DNA from: Robiginitomaculum sp.
GTDB lineage: Bacteria > Pseudomonadota > Alphaproteobacteria > Caulobacterales > Maricaulaceae
Direction of reading: 5' to 3'
Assembly (NCBI GenBank): GCA_002733495.1
Contig: NVVV01000002.1
Location: 23,905 to 87,904 of the forward strand
Length of the DNA: 64,000 nt
Part shown: piece after piece, positions 27,847 through 37,221 of the stretch
How positions within the stretch are numbered: the stretch's first letter is position 1
Layout: each line of letters opens with the position of its first letter
The notes under the pieces: generated by a model
Seen by the model: the letters and a program-made list of their open reading frames with translations, nothing else
Told to the model about the DNA's origin: nothing
Databases searched by the model: none
Translations under genes and position numbers: made by a program

Positions 27847-28220
27847 GGCTTAGCCGGACTCCACAACTCAATTTTTCGCCCTTCCGGGTCAATAAACCAG
27901 CCAAAATCACCATAAACTTCTGATTTGATGTCACCAACGATCTGGCCACCATGGGCCCGCACTTGCTCAAGCGCCTCGGCCACATTATCGACCATCAGGT
28001 TAATCATGACATCCTTTGCAGAAGGATCCATATAGTCACTGTTGCGATCGAAAATAGAAAAGACCGGCCCGGCAAAATCATGGAGTTTGAATTGCACATA
28101 CTGCGTATCACCGCCCATGTTTTCAAAACCAAGGCCAAGGGCATCGCGATACCATTTTGCTGTTTTTTCCGGGTTATCGGACTTAAAAAAAATCCCACCA
28201 ATGCCAGTTACTTTGGCCAT
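27843..28220 (-). CDS. VOC-superfamily (glyoxalase/bleomycin resistance-like) protein
   Basis: A 125-aa protein with the paired beta-alpha-beta-beta-beta fold pattern of the vicinal oxygen chelate superfamily: GIGGIFFKSDNPEKTAKWYRDALGL at the N terminus and GWFIDPEGRKIELWSP at the C terminus, whose Glu is the usual metal ligand. The substrate is unknown. The ATG at 28220 has AGGAG 6 bases upstream; the ATG at 28226 directly abuts that site and is less likely. Confidence 0.88.
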   Translation of the reverse strand: MAKVTGIGGIFFKSDNPEKTAKWYRDALGLGFENMGGDTQYVQFKLHDFAGPVFSIFDRNSDYMDPSAKDVMINLMVDNVAEALEQVRAHGGQIVGDIKSEVYGDFGWFIDPEGRKIELWSPAKP

Positions 28221-28250
28221 GAGCATCTCCTCTTAGGAATGTAGAGCCAA

Positions 28251-29168
28251 TTATGTAGTGGAAATCTCTTCCGGCGTGAAGAAAAAATCTTTTGAGCAAA
28301 AGGCACAAGTCATACGAATGCGCCCGTCCTCTTCGGTCATGCCGTCATGCTCTTCTTTGGGAAATTGCGACAGTACCGAGCGCAGATAATCCGGAGTGCA
28401 GGGACAGCGTTTGTGTAAGGGCGAGCCCTCAAAGATCCGCACACCGTCTTCGTGAAACAAACGGTATAGCAATGTGCCCGCTGATAATTGCGGATCGGTC
28501 AGCTCGTCTGCGCTGATGGTCTCAAACAAAGCGCTGACATGATCCCATTGCGCGTCTTTGGCCTCATCATCACCGCTTTGTCCCGCGATCAATTGCATGA
28601 TCGCGCCGCCGCCGCGCCAGCTTTTCGTGCCGTCCGCATTCGTCAGGCGGGCAATGCTGGCGTGTAAATGTGTGGGCAATTGTTCTGATGAGGCAAAATA
28701 ACCGATCGCACTTGTCGCCAGGTCTTTACCCTTTAACGCCACCACACCCTGATAACGCTCGGCGGCATCACCCGGATCAATGGTCAGGGCAAAACGGCCT
28801 TTGCCCATAAGCTGACCAAGATCGGGGGTCAGCCCATCCAGTTTTGCCAGCGCTGCCTCGTCATAACGGGCATAGCCGCGCACGCCGCCCTTGGTGGAAT
28901 AATCAACCAGCACCAGCGAGACCGGCCCATCGCCGCTGACCTGAATAATCAAACGCCCTTCGAATTTCAGTGAGGACCCCGCCAAAATGGCGATCAGCAC
29001 CGCCTCGCCCAAAAGATGGGCCACCGGGTCTGGGTAATCATGGGCGTGCAAAATATCGTCCAACACCGGCCCCATGCGCACCACCCGGCCCCGTATGGGG
29101 TGGTTTTCCAGCGCGAAGGGCAAGACCTGATCATCTGTCGCACCCAGCGCCTCTATATTTTCGCTCAT
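28251..29168 (-). CDS. hslO: Redox-regulated holdase chaperone Hsp33
   Basis: Hsp33 binds unfolding proteins when oxidised. The 305-aa protein has the N-terminal core ([23 protein letters not shown] split as [23 protein letters not shown]) and the C-terminal redox switch CPCTP plus CAFC, four cysteines that bind zinc when reduced. The ATG at 29168 overlaps the argF stop by ATGA, so it is translationally coupled to argF; argD-argF-hslO is a familiar alphaproteobacterial order. Confidence 0.95.
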   Translation of the reverse strand: MSENIEALGATDDQVLPFALENHPIRGRVVRMGPVLDDILHAHDYPDPVAHLLGEAVLIAILAGSSLKFEGRLIIQVSGDGPVSLVLVDYSTKGGVRGYARYDEAALAKLDGLTPDLGQLMGKGRFALTIDPGDAAERYQGVVALKGKDLATSAIGYFASSEQLPTHLHASIARLTNADGTKSWRGGGAIMQLIAGQSGDDEAKDAQWDHVSALFETISADELTDPQLSAGTLLYRLFHEDGVRIFEGSPLHKRCPCTPDYLRSVLSQFPKEEHDGMTEEDGRIRMTCAFCSKDFFFTPEEISTT

Positions 29169-30085
29169 GGTAACAGGCACCATTTCAAGACAGCCTTTTG
29201 GCCGTGCAGGCGGTTTTCTGCTTCGTCAAAAACCAGTGACTGCGGCCCATCTATAACGGCGGCGGATACCTCTTCGCCCCGGTGCGCCGGCAGGCAATGC
29301 AAAAATACCGCCTCGCGTTTGGCCTGCGCCATCAGACCTTCGGTCACGCAATAAGGGGCCAGGTCCGCCAACCGCTTGTCCGCATCCGCATCGCCCATGG
29401 AGACAAACGTATCGGCAATGACCACATCGGCCCCGGCCACAGCGGCGTTGACATCGCTGGTCAGTTCAACCTTGGCACCGCTATTGGTGGCAAAGGCCAG
29501 ATCGTCTTCGCGTGGGGCATAGCCATCAGGGCAGCCAAGAGTCAGAGAAAAACCCAGCCTTGCCGCCGCATGAATAAAGCTGGCCGCAACATTGTTACCA
29601 TCGCCAACCCAGGCAAGGTGCAGCCCGTCCAGATCGCCAAAATGCTCCTCCAGCGTCATCAGATCGGCAATGATCTGACACGGGTGCGAACGATCCGTCA
29701 GACCGTTAATCACCGGCACGCTGGCATGATGGGCAAATTCGGCCACGTCTTCGTGGGCATTGGCGCGGATCATCACCGCATCGACAAAACGCGATAACAC
29801 CTGCGCCGTATCGGCAATGCTCTCGCCGCGCCCCAATTGCATGTCGGCGGCGTTTAACACCAGAGACGAGCCGCCAAGCTGGCGGATCGCCATATCAAAA
29901 GACACCCGCGTTCGGGTCGAGCTTTTCTCGAAAATCATGGCCAGCGCCCGGCCCGGCAGAGCCGGGCCCACATCCAAAGCGCCCTTTGGCAGACCTTTTC
30001 GGGCCGCCTTCATGGCGTGCGCATCGGCCAAAATGGCCTTTAAGTCTGCGGTAGACAGGTCCGCAATATCGAGAAAGTGACGCAT
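29165..30085 (-). CDS. argF: Ornithine carbamoyltransferase
   Basis: Makes citrulline from ornithine and carbamoyl phosphate. The 306-aa protein has the carbamoyl-phosphate loop [20 protein letters not shown], the ornithine-side DTFVSMG and [11 protein letters not shown] with the catalytic Cys. The ATG at 30085 follows the argD stop by four bases; a longer frame to 30151 overlaps argD and is rejected. Product feeds argG (6.7 kb). Confidence 0.97.
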   Translation of the reverse strand: MRHFLDIADLSTADLKAILADAHAMKAARKGLPKGALDVGPALPGRALAMIFEKSSTRTRVSFDMAIRQLGGSSLVLNAADMQLGRGESIADTAQVLSRFVDAVMIRANAHEDVAEFAHHASVPVINGLTDRSHPCQIIADLMTLEEHFGDLDGLHLAWVGDGNNVAASFIHAAARLGFSLTLGCPDGYAPREDDLAFATNSGAKVELTSDVNAAVAGADVVIADTFVSMGDADADKRLADLAPYCVTEGLMAQAKREAVFLHCLPAHRGEEVSAAVIDGPQSLVFDEAENRLHGQKAVLKWCLLP

Positions 30086-30089
30086 CCAA

Positions 30090-31274
30090 TCAGTCTTCCT
30101 TGCGAGCCGCAGCCAGTGCCTCGTCCAGCACGGCGATGGCCTTGCGGGCATGATCTTCGGTGATAATCAAGGGCGGGGCCATGCGCAGGACGTTATCGCC
30201 TGCTGCGCCACTCAAAAGGCCACGTTCGCGGGCCAATCCCATAACTTCGCGATTGACATAAGGAGCTTTTAATTTGACGCCGCAGAGCAGACCCTTGCCA
30301 CGCACATCCTCAATCATATCGGGATAAGTATCGGCAAGACCGGCCATTTGCTGTTTCAAAAACTGGCCCATTTGCGTCACATGATCCAAAAACCCGGGCT
30401 TCATAAGCTCATCCCAAACCACAATACCAACGGCCATGGCCAGTGGATTGCCGCCATAGGTCGAGCCATGGGTGCCCACAACCATCTGTTCGCCAACGGC
30501 CTTGGTGGTTAGCCATGCGCCCAGCGGGAAACCACCGCCAACACCCTTGGCCAGCGCCATAATATCAGGCTGGGCACCGGACCATTCATGGGCAAACATT
30601 TTGCCGGTCCGCCCCGCGCCGCACTGAATTTCATCATAGATCAACAGCGCGCCGGTTTCGTCGCACAGCGCGCGCAGCAGGCGCAAATACTCATCGGGTG
30701 CGGCGCGCAGACCGCCCTCGCCCTGCACTGGCTCGATCAAAACCGCCGCCGTCTTCTTGGTGATGGCCGCTTTTGCGGCCTCTTCATCAGCAAAGGCGAT
30801 CTGGGTAAAGCCCTCCATCAGCGGACCAAAGCCCTTCATATAGGCCGGATTACCACCGGCATTGATCGCCCCGTAAGAGCGACCATGAAAAGCGCCTTGG
30901 AAGGTGACGATTTCAATGCGATCTTCATCGCCCTTGGTGGCGTGATATTTTCGCGCAGCTTTCAGCGCGCCTTCAATGGCCTCGGTGCCTGAATTGGTAA
31001 AAAACACCAGATCGGCAAAGCTGTTCTCGCAATACCGGCTGGCCAATTCCTCGCGCGCTGGCACGTCGAACATATTCGACAAATGCCACAATTTTCCGGC
31101 CTGATCGTTCAGTGCCTTGACCAGCGCCGGGTGGCAATGCCCCAGACAATCCACCGCAATCCCGGCAATAAAATCCAGCCAGGCATCACCCTTGGCATCA
31201 TAGAGCCAGACGCCTTCGCCACGTTCAAACACCAGATCCGGTGGGGCATAGGTTGGGATAAGATGTGAGGACAT
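30090..31274 (-). CDS. argD: Acetylornithine aminotransferase
   Basis: A PLP enzyme of 394 aa that makes N-acetylornithine; it may also serve lysine synthesis as succinyldiaminopimelate aminotransferase. Seen are [18 protein letters not shown], the PLP-site Asp in [19 protein letters not shown], and the Schiff-base Lys in [21 protein letters not shown] lies just upstream of the ATG. It is the first gene of argD-argF-hslO. Confidence 0.96.
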   Translation of the reverse strand: MSSHLIPTYAPPDLVFERGEGVWLYDAKGDAWLDFIAGIAVDCLGHCHPALVKALNDQAGKLWHLSNMFDVPAREELASRYCENSFADLVFFTNSGTEAIEGALKAARKYHATKGDEDRIEIVTFQGAFHGRSYGAINAGGNPAYMKGFGPLMEGFTQIAFADEEAAKAAITKKTAAVLIEPVQGEGGLRAAPDEYLRLLRALCDETGALLIYDEIQCGAGRTGKMFAHEWSGAQPDIMALAKGVGGGFPLGAWLTTKAVGEQMVVGTHGSTYGGNPLAMAVGIVVWDELMKPGFLDHVTQMGQFLKQQMAGLADTYPDMIEDVRGKGLLCGVKLKAPYVNREVMGLARERGLLSGAAGDNVLRMAPPLIITEDHARKAIAVLDEALAAARKED

Positions 31275-31614
31275 AAGAGAACTCCTTAAAAGACAGAATG
31301 GGGCCGAATGTGCTTTGCCATGCGGGTTTCGTTTTATGAGGCAAACTTGTGATTGCTGTTTTCATCTTTATGCCACCATGGACGCTTTCGCAATTGCAGA
31401 TATGCAACCATTTTCTCAAGGCTTCTTTTGAGCCTAATTGTAAGTATGATCCCCGTATTTACGAGCTAAGCCCGTTGTCGGTATTCCATAAAACACCATC
31501 TGAATACGCCATAAGCAGACAACATGGTCACCAAGGGTGTTTTCTTGCATCTTACGTCTTCCTGCCAAACGAAATTGTATATAATGAAGTCGTTCGCGAC
31601 CTGAGGTCTAAAGA
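31275..31614. other. Gene-free stretch between argD and a phosphatase gene
   Basis: This 340-base divergent promoter region holds the argD leader on the minus strand and, on the plus strand, a perfect -10 box TATAAT at 31580-31585, 29 bases before the phosphatase ATG; no convincing -35 accompanies it. An open frame across it (31349-31618) starts with GTG, has no ribosome binding site and contains that -10, so it is not taken as a gene. No strong hairpin or known RNA was seen. Confidence 0.5.
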
Positions 31615-32055
31615 ATGAGCAAAACGCCGACCCCTAAATCTGTGCTGTTTTCCTGCACGATGAACTCCATCCGTTCGCCTATGGCGGCGGCCCTGTTGCG
31701 GCGGCGTTATGGTGCCACCATTGGGGCGGATTCCTGCGGTGTCTATGAGGGCTATCTGGACCCCTTTATGGTTCAGGTGATGGAGGAATGGGGCGTGGAT
31801 CTGGCCGAACACGAACCAAAAAGCTTTGTCCACCTGGAGCCAGCCGCGTTCGATCTGGTTATCGTGCTGACCCATGATGCCGAAGATAATGCAAAAGACT
31901 TTCTGAAAGACAGCAACGTCCCGCTGGCGTTTTGGGATACGCCAAACCCCACGGACGAAATGTTTGGCCCACGCGATCTGCGCATTCAGGCCTATCGGGA
32001 TTGCCGTAACTTTCTCGATAAAAGAATCGCTAAACGTTTCGGCGCGGCGAAATAA
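31615..32055 (+). CDS. Low-molecular-weight phosphotyrosine-phosphatase-like protein
   Basis: A 146-aa protein of the LMW-PTP/ArsC fold. The P-loop CTMNSIRS (Cys14 to Arg20, CX5R) is complete, and TPNPTDE near residue 107 fits the general-acid Asp region. It could be a protein-tyrosine phosphatase or a relative of arsenate reductase; it lacks the two extra cysteines of thioredoxin-coupled ArsC. It stands alone, followed by two REP-like palindromes. Confidence 0.82.
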   Translation: MSKTPTPKSVLFSCTMNSIRSPMAAALLRRRYGATIGADSCGVYEGYLDPFMVQVMEEWGVDLAEHEPKSFVHLEPAAFDLVIVLTHDAEDNAKDFLKDSNVPLAFWDTPNPTDEMFGPRDLRIQAYRDCRNFLDKRIAKRFGAAK

Positions 32056-32075
32056 CGATAAACAAAAAATTCGTC

Positions 32076-32148
32076 ACTCCGGCAAAAGCCGGAGTCCAGT
32101 TCTTTAGCGCGGATCATGAAAAAGCTGGATACCGGCTTTCGCCGGTAT
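32076..32148. repeat. Inverted pair of REP-like palindromes
   Basis: Two short hairpins stand tail to tail. The first is ACTCCGGC-aaaa-GCCGGAGT (32076-32095) flanked by GTC and CCAG; the second is ATACCGGC-tttc-GCCGGTAT (32129-32148) flanked by CTGG and GAC. The outer flanks are reverse complements, so the pair is an inverted repeat of one unit, as in BIME-type elements. The unit CTGG-palindrome-GAC recurs at 24809-24837. Confidence 0.8.
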
Positions 32149-32175
32149 GACGCTCAAGGCGAATGGGTTTGGCCC

Positions 32176-33579
32176 CTAAAACAATACCCGCGGGTTCATA
32201 ATATTATCCGGGTCCAGCGCAGTTTTGATGGTGCGCATCATGTCCATTTCCACGGCACTTTTTTGCGTGCGCAGAGGTTCTTTTTTCATAATGCCGATGC
32301 CGTGTTCGGCGGATATGGACCCGCCAAGGGCCATGGTCTGTTCGTAAACCATGGCAGTGATGTTCGGGGCCAGCGCCAAAAACGCTTCGCGTGTCATGGC
32401 GGTAGGCTGTAATATATTAAAATGCACATTGCCATCGCCCACATGACCAAAGGCAAAGATGCGGCATTCGAGGGCCATGCGTTCGGCCTCTTTTGAGGTG
32501 ACTTCGATAAACGCTGCCATGGCGGAAACCGGCACGGATATATCATGCTTTAAGGCCACGCCCTCACCCTTTTGCGCCGCCGAGAGGGATTCACGTAAGC
32601 GCAAAAATGCCTCGGCCTGAGTTTCGTTCTGTGCGATCACTGCATTCTGAATGATGCTGGCATTCAAAGCCGCGCCCATAACATTTTCCAGTGCATTTTC
32701 GCCTGTAGCGTTTTGAAAAAAACCAAATTCCAGCAAAACATGCCAAGGGCTGTTCTCTGGCAAGGGCGCGCGCGTACCGGGGATGTTTTTCAGGACATAA
32801 TCAATGCCGACCTGACTGATCAGTTCGAACTTGCTCAACGCATCGCCATAATGCATGCGCATAAAGCCCAGCAAGGCGATGGCATTCTTCACGCTGTTTA
32901 AGGTGCACCAGATCGTGTGCCTTATGGGCGGTATGGGATAGAGCTTTAATACTGCCGCTGTGATAATGCCCAGCGTGCCCTCGGCCCCGATGAAAAGCTG
33001 TTTGAGATCATAGCCGCTATTATCCTTGCGCAGTCCTTTTAGCGTGCTCAGCACCTCGCCTTTGGGGGTAACAACTTCCAGCCCCAGGCACAGATCGCGG
33101 GCCGTGCCATAGCGCAAAACCTCCATGCCGCCGGCATTGGTAGAGAGCACGCCGCCAATGCTGGCTGTGCCTTCGCTGGCCAGAGATAAAGGAAAGAGAA
33201 GCCCCGCCTTTTGCACGACATCTTTGGCCGCAGCCAGTGTTAAACCTGCCTCGACGGTCAGGGTAGAATTGGCTGTATTTACGTCCCGCACCTGGCTCAG
33301 ACGCTGCGTAGAGATAAGCACTTCACCTTGGGGCGTTTGCGCGCCGACAAGGCCGGTATTGCCACCCTGCACGGTGATAGCGATACGATGGCCGGCGCAA
33401 TAGCGCACCAGCTCTGCGCAATTCTCTGTACTTTGCGGCAAGGCCAAAAGCGGCGTTTCACCGGCCCAGCGATCGCGCCATTCGTGCAAAAAAGGCGCAA
33501 GATCAGCGGCGTCTTCCTTCCACCCCTTTGGACCCAGAAGAGCTTTTAGCTGTTCGATGTGGTGCGAAGAGAGGCTCAT
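32176..33579 (-). CDS. FAD-binding oxidoreductase (GlcD / D-2-hydroxyglutarate dehydrogenase-like)
   Basis: A 467-aa flavoprotein of the FAD_binding_4 plus FAD-oxidase C-terminal family. The FAD-binding block ITVQGGNTGLVGAQ and the SEGTASIGGVLSTNAGG stretch are at the N-terminal half; the C-terminal half has FAFGHVGDGNVHFNI and ISAEHGIG, with the metal-binding histidines of D-2-hydroxy-acid dehydrogenases. Likely substrates are D-2-hydroxyglutarate, D-lactate or glycolate. Its ATG overlaps the tsaC stop by 4 bases. Confidence 0.9.
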   Translation of the reverse strand: MSLSSHHIEQLKALLGPKGWKEDAADLAPFLHEWRDRWAGETPLLALPQSTENCAELVRYCAGHRIAITVQGGNTGLVGAQTPQGEVLISTQRLSQVRDVNTANSTLTVEAGLTLAAAKDVVQKAGLLFPLSLASEGTASIGGVLSTNAGGMEVLRYGTARDLCLGLEVVTPKGEVLSTLKGLRKDNSGYDLKQLFIGAEGTLGIITAAVLKLYPIPPIRHTIWCTLNSVKNAIALLGFMRMHYGDALSKFELISQVGIDYVLKNIPGTRAPLPENSPWHVLLEFGFFQNATGENALENVMGAALNASIIQNAVIAQNETQAEAFLRLRESLSAAQKGEGVALKHDISVPVSAMAAFIEVTSKEAERMALECRIFAFGHVGDGNVHFNILQPTAMTREAFLALAPNITAMVYEQTMALGGSISAEHGIGIMKKEPLRTQKSAVEMDMMRTIKTALDPDNIMNPRVLF

Positions 33580-34202
33580 GGTTTTGTGGCCTTGCCAATT
33601 GCGGTCCTTATGTCCGCCTCTGATAAATCGCCGGTACGCAAAATGCGCAATTGTGCTTTGCTGGCATCCACCAGCGTTGAGGCCTTGCCGCGCTGGCAGG
33701 GGCCATCATCGAGGCAAAGAGCCGCCTTGCAGAGAAGATCGGAGGCAATGTCTTCGACACGCGTGGGCGCAGGTGCTCCGGCGACATTCGCACTGGGGGT
33801 GGCGAGCGCGGTGTCCACCTGCGTTATCAATGTGCGTGTGATGCGGTTGTCAGGTACGCGCAGGCCAATGCTGGTCCCAGCGCCAAGAACCAGCGAACAG
33901 AGGGGCGCATCCGCCTTAACCGGGACAATCAGGGTCAGTGGTCCCGGCCAGAAAGCTGCGGCCAGGGCGCGAGCGCGCCCATCAAAATCGCCATAGCGTT
34001 CCGCCATTAAGATGTCCGCCACCAACAGGCTGATCGGCTGGTTTAGCGGGCGGTTCTTGACCGCGTAAAGCCGCTTTAAGGCATCCTCGTGGTGCACATT
34101 AGCGGCCAGCCCGTAAACGGTTTCTGTGGGCACAATAACCAAAGCGCCGCGTAAAAGAGCGGCGCTGGCACGGTCTTGCTGGTCTGGAGGCGCGGGCGTC
34201 AT
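33576..34202 (-). CDS. tsaC: Threonylcarbamoyl-AMP synthase (Sua5/YrdC/TsaC)
   Basis: Forms threonylcarbamoyl-AMP for the t6A37 modification of ANN-decoding tRNAs. The 208-aa protein has the YrdC signature: PTETVYGLAAN, KNRPLNQPISLLV, WPGPLTLIV, and TPSANVAGAPAPT. It is the TsaC-length form without the Sua5 C-terminal domain. It lies between the b561-YceI gene (31 bases) and the FAD oxidase (overlap). Confidence 0.93.
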   Translation of the reverse strand: MTPAPPDQQDRASAALLRGALVIVPTETVYGLAANVHHEDALKRLYAVKNRPLNQPISLLVADILMAERYGDFDGRARALAAAFWPGPLTLIVPVKADAPLCSLVLGAGTSIGLRVPDNRITRTLITQVDTALATPSANVAGAPAPTRVEDIASDLLCKAALCLDDGPCQRGKASTLVDASKAQLRILRTGDLSEADIRTAIGKATKP

Positions 34203-34233
34203 TAGCCCATTAGAGCGCCATATGGATGATGGC

Positions 34234-35442
34234 TCAAGTGTCGGCGCGGCGTATGGCGCTTAAAGAGAGGGTCACTGTGACCTTTCGGCTGACATATTCG
34301 GCCCCCGGATCGGCATTGGCACCGATCATATAGGCCAGCCGGTCAAGCGTGGCCGTGCCTTCGGCATGGGCTGCATCACCATCAATCTTCAGGGAAAACG
34401 GCATGGAAACCGGCAGGCTCAATCCGTGCAGGCGTAATTTTCCCTGCATCAAATACTCGCCAGTCCCGGTTTCGGTTATGCTCTGGCTTTCAAAAATAGC
34501 CTCTCGTCTACTGGCCAGATCGAACCAGTCCGCTTCGGGCAGGGCTGCATCATACGTGGCATCACCCGTGTGTGCCGAGGCAAGATCTATGCGCGCCGTA
34601 ATAGACGCGTCAAGCAGATCATCTGGATCGAACTGAATATCGGCATCCCAGCGCGTAAAGCGGCCCTCAATGGTGTTGCCGACATGGGTGAAGGTGAAGG
34701 TCAGGGTGCTTTTCGCCGGGTCAATTGCCCAATTGCCGCTGTGTTCACGCTCGCTCTCCATCGCCGGGGTTTGTGCCGGGGCGCTGGAACCAGAGAAAAC
34801 ACCAATCAGGGCAATGGCTACAAATAGTGCGACGGTGCCGCCAAAGACCAGCCCTGCGCCGCGCGGCTGGTGGGTTGGTGCGGTGGTGCCGCCCAACCGG
34901 GGTATCATGCGGGCCATCCCATTGTCCTTATTCATATATTGGTGCTTCAGCCCTGCCGCAATGTGCAGCACCATCAGACCAATTGTGCCAAAGGCCAGAA
35001 GTTCGTGGGTTTCTAGCAGGCCGTCGAAAATGGTCTTTTTTTGCTCGACGGCCATTTGTGCCAGAAACCAGATATGCGGCCATTGAAAGAGCGCTAGAAA
35101 CATGGTGGGAAGGTTTTTGGGCGATGCGGAAACCATCATCCAGCCAGATAACGGAATGGCGATGATCAACACATAAAAAATTAGGTGCAGGCCTTTGGCG
35201 GCCAGTTTTTCAATGGGCTTCATGGTGGCAGGCAATGGCGGCGGCGGGTTCATCAGCCGCCAGCCAATACGTGCCAGAGAGAGGAATAAGACCATCAGGC
35301 CAAAGGTTTTGTGCATTTGATACACCAAAGGCTGTATGGCCTTTGGCAAATCCTCCATCAGCAACCCCACAGGCACCAGAGCGATAATAAAGCCGGCAAT
35401 CAGCCAGTGCAGGGCAATGGCCACTCGGTTATAACGCTCCAT
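34234..35442 (-). CDS. Cytochrome b561 fused to a YceI domain
   Basis: A 402-aa fusion. Residues ~1-180 are a four-helix cytochrome b561 (RVAIALHWLIAGFI, QMHKTFGLMVL, HLIFYVLIIAIPLSGWMM, THELLAFGTIGLMVLHIAAGLKHQ) with the haem-ligand histidines. A fifth membrane helix (about 200-222) leads to a periplasmic YceI domain (about 235-400: NWAIDPAKSTLTFTFTHVGNTIEGRFTRWDADIQF in part). YceI domains bind long isoprenoids such as quinones, so the fusion could hand quinone-linked electrons. It follows two stand-alone YceI genes on the same strand (gap 10 bases). AAGGAT precedes the ATG. Confidence 0.9.
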   Translation of the reverse strand: MERYNRVAIALHWLIAGFIIALVPVGLLMEDLPKAIQPLVYQMHKTFGLMVLFLSLARIGWRLMNPPPPLPATMKPIEKLAAKGLHLIFYVLIIAIPLSGWMMVSASPKNLPTMFLALFQWPHIWFLAQMAVEQKKTIFDGLLETHELLAFGTIGLMVLHIAAGLKHQYMNKDNGMARMIPRLGGTTAPTHQPRGAGLVFGGTVALFVAIALIGVFSGSSAPAQTPAMESEREHSGNWAIDPAKSTLTFTFTHVGNTIEGRFTRWDADIQFDPDDLLDASITARIDLASAHTGDATYDAALPEADWFDLASRREAIFESQSITETGTGEYLMQGKLRLHGLSLPVSMPFSLKIDGDAAHAEGTATLDRLAYMIGANADPGAEYVSRKVTVTLSLSAIRRADT

Positions 35443-35452
35443 GAAATTATCC

Positions 35453-36085
35453 TTATGTCTTTGGTTTCATAAACTCTGCTTCGATAATGATCTGAACATC
35501 ATCACCAATCAATGGCAGGAGGGTTTTTAATCCCCAGTCCGAGCGCTTTAGTGTTGTCGTGGCGGAAAACCCAAGCGCCGGGATGCCAGCAAAGGGGTGT
35601 TTTTCCTGATAGCCAGATAAAGTAACCGCCAGCGTTATCGGCCGGGTTACACCCAAAAATGAAAGATCCCCCGTCATGGTCCCTGTCTTGTCACCTGTCA
35701 GGGTCAGGCCCGTTGCCGTAAAAGTGATTTTAGGAAAGGCGGTGCTGTTAAACCATTTGGCATCTGTGGCCAGAATAGTGTCAAAATCTTCTTTTTCTGG
35801 ATAGGGATAATCGGTGCGCACTTGGGCCGGGTTAATGGTGGCGCTGACCGTACTTTTTTCCGGGTTGGCGGCATCAAAAGTCAGATCAATATCAAGATCA
35901 GTAAAGCGCGCCGTGTAATAGGCCAGCCCCAGATGCTGTATTTTCCAGGTCAGGCTGGCATGGGTTTTGTCCATCTGGTAATGGCCAGATAAGGCCGAGG
36001 GCAAGGCGGTTGTCTCGGCATGAGCAGGCAGGGCAAGGGCGGTAGAACTCAAGGCTAGGCCGGCGGCCAGTAGTAGTGCTTTCAT
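35453..36085 (-). CDS. Periplasmic YceI-family protein
   Basis: A 210-aa protein with a cleaved signal peptide (ALALPAHA-ET) and a lipocalin-like YceI fold: YQMDKTHASLTWKIQHLGLAYYTARF, then TFTATGLTLTGDKTGTMTGDLSFLGVTRPITL. It would bind an isoprenoid lipid in the periplasm. It is the second of three consecutive YceI-domain genes; the gaps (27 and 10 bases) suggest one operon. Confidence 0.92.
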   Translation of the reverse strand: MKALLLAAGLALSSTALALPAHAETTALPSALSGHYQMDKTHASLTWKIQHLGLAYYTARFTDLDIDLTFDAANPEKSTVSATINPAQVRTDYPYPEKEDFDTILATDAKWFNSTAFPKITFTATGLTLTGDKTGTMTGDLSFLGVTRPITLAVTLSGYQEKHPFAGIPALGFSATTTLKRSDWGLKTLLPLIGDDVQIIIEAEFMKPKT

Positions 36086-36112
36086 TAGTTTACTCCTAAG
36101 GGAAATGAGAAA

Positions 36113-36718
36113 TCAGGTTTTCAGAAATTCGGCTTCGATGTGAACGGAAACTCTGTCGCCTACGCCAAAATTTGACCAAGCATCGGCCCCAAAAGCGGAA
36201 CGGGAAAATTCGGCTTTTGCTGAGAACCCTAAAACTTGCACCCGTCGCAGCGGATCGCGCGCCTGGCCATTAAAATGCACATTCAGCGTAATGGGCTGTG
36301 TGACGCCGCGCAAGGTCAGCACGCCCTTCACCTCTGCATCCTGTGGCCCGGTCAAGGCAATATCGGTAGACGTAAACAGGATTTTCGGGTGGGCTTTGCC
36401 ATCCAGAAGGTTTTTCGTACCGACCAGTTTTTGATCAAAACCTGCCATGCCAGTATTGATCGAAGACGTTTCTATTACCACGCTGAGGCGGCTTTTTTCC
36501 GGGGCCATGGGGTCAAAATCCAGGGCGGCATCAAAGTTGTCAAAACGAGCGGTAAACTGAGACAGGCCAGAACCATGCGACAGACGCAGGATCAGGCTGG
36601 CATGCTTTGGGTCCAGCCTATACGCCCCGCGCGGCGCGGATGCCGGGCTGACATCAGGTGTTACGGCGCAGGCCGAGAAAAGAAACAAAATCCCGATAAA
36701 GCTGAGAGCAATGCGCAT
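36113..36718 (-). CDS. YceI-family lipoprotein
   Basis: A 201-aa YceI-domain protein with lipobox FSAC (Cys17), so membrane-anchored unlike its neighbour. The fold marks are YRLDPKHASLILRLSHGSGLSQFTARFDNF (in part), ILFTSTDIALTG and GVLTLRGVTQPITLNVHFNG. It is the first YceI gene of the triplet, 51 bases after the small gene at 36770-37003. Three dissimilar YceI units differing in location (lipid-anchored, soluble, b561-fused) are encoded in a row. Confidence 0.9.
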   Translation of the reverse strand: MRIALSFIGILFLFSACAVTPDVSPASAPRGAYRLDPKHASLILRLSHGSGLSQFTARFDNFDAALDFDPMAPEKSRLSVVIETSSINTGMAGFDQKLVGTKNLLDGKAHPKILFTSTDIALTGPQDAEVKGVLTLRGVTQPITLNVHFNGQARDPLRRVQVLGFSAKAEFSRSAFGADAWSNFGVGDRVSVHIEAEFLKT

Positions 36719-36769
36719 ACCTTAGCCTAGCCCGGATTGACGTATGAGTGAATAGCCCAGTGTTCACGA

Positions 36770-37003
36770 TCACTTGACCAGAATGGCGTTATCCAGAAAC
36801 TGGGCGTGGCGCGTAAGCTTCTGGATCATATCGAGCCTGCCGTTTCGGGCAACCAGTATTTCAATCCAGAGCCGTGTGACATTTGCCTGGCCCTCCAGCC
36901 AGTCAAGAACGGCCTCTTCAGCGGCCTGAGTCCGTGTGTCCAAGGTCATTTCGACATGTTCCGGCGCGACAGTCATCGCGCAAAGTCTGTGTGTGTTTTG
37001 CAT
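36770..37003 (-). CDS. Small protein behind a Fur-type box
   Basis: A 77-aa cytosolic protein starting at ATG 37003 with AAAGGA upstream. It is helical and acidic in the first half (APEHVEMTLDTRTQAAEEAVLDWLEG) and ends in a basic segment. No domain is recognised. It leads the YceI triplet on the same strand, and a strong Fur-type dyad covers its promoter region, so it is probably made under iron limitation. An upstream in-frame start at 37060 would run through the Fur box and is rejected. Confidence 0.6.
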   Translation of the reverse strand: MQNTHRLCAMTVAPEHVEMTLDTRTQAAEEAVLDWLEGQANVTRLWIEILVARNGRLDMIQKLTRHAQFLDNAILVK

Positions 37004-37038
37004 GGGGTTTTCCTTTTGATCGTGACGCACTATAATGA

Positions 37039-37053
37039 GAATGATTTTCATTC
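37039..37053 (-). promoter_or_regulatory. Fur-type box
   Basis: GAATGA-TTT-TCATTC is a perfect 6-bp inverted repeat inside the longer Fur-like string ATAATGAGAATGATTTTC. It is 36 bases upstream of the small gene at 37003 and so in its promoter. It resembles the classical Fur 19-mer (GATAATGATAATCATTATC). Confidence 0.65.
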
Positions 37054-37221
37054 GCAACATGTTTTTCTGAATTTGTAATTTTGAGTGCTCGGATGTTCAG
37101 AGCCGGTATGCTGAAAACATGCCCATTAAACATAGTTCAGTCTTAGGGGTGTATAAATGCCCCGGTATCCCCCCAAGGAATCGAGATTCCACCTACAGTT
37201 TTCAGTGCCCGTTATGAGACA

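Noticed and set aside
31349..31618. 89-codon frame between argD and the phosphatase gene
   Set aside because: GTG start without a ribosome binding site, odd composition, and it contains the -10 box of the next gene.
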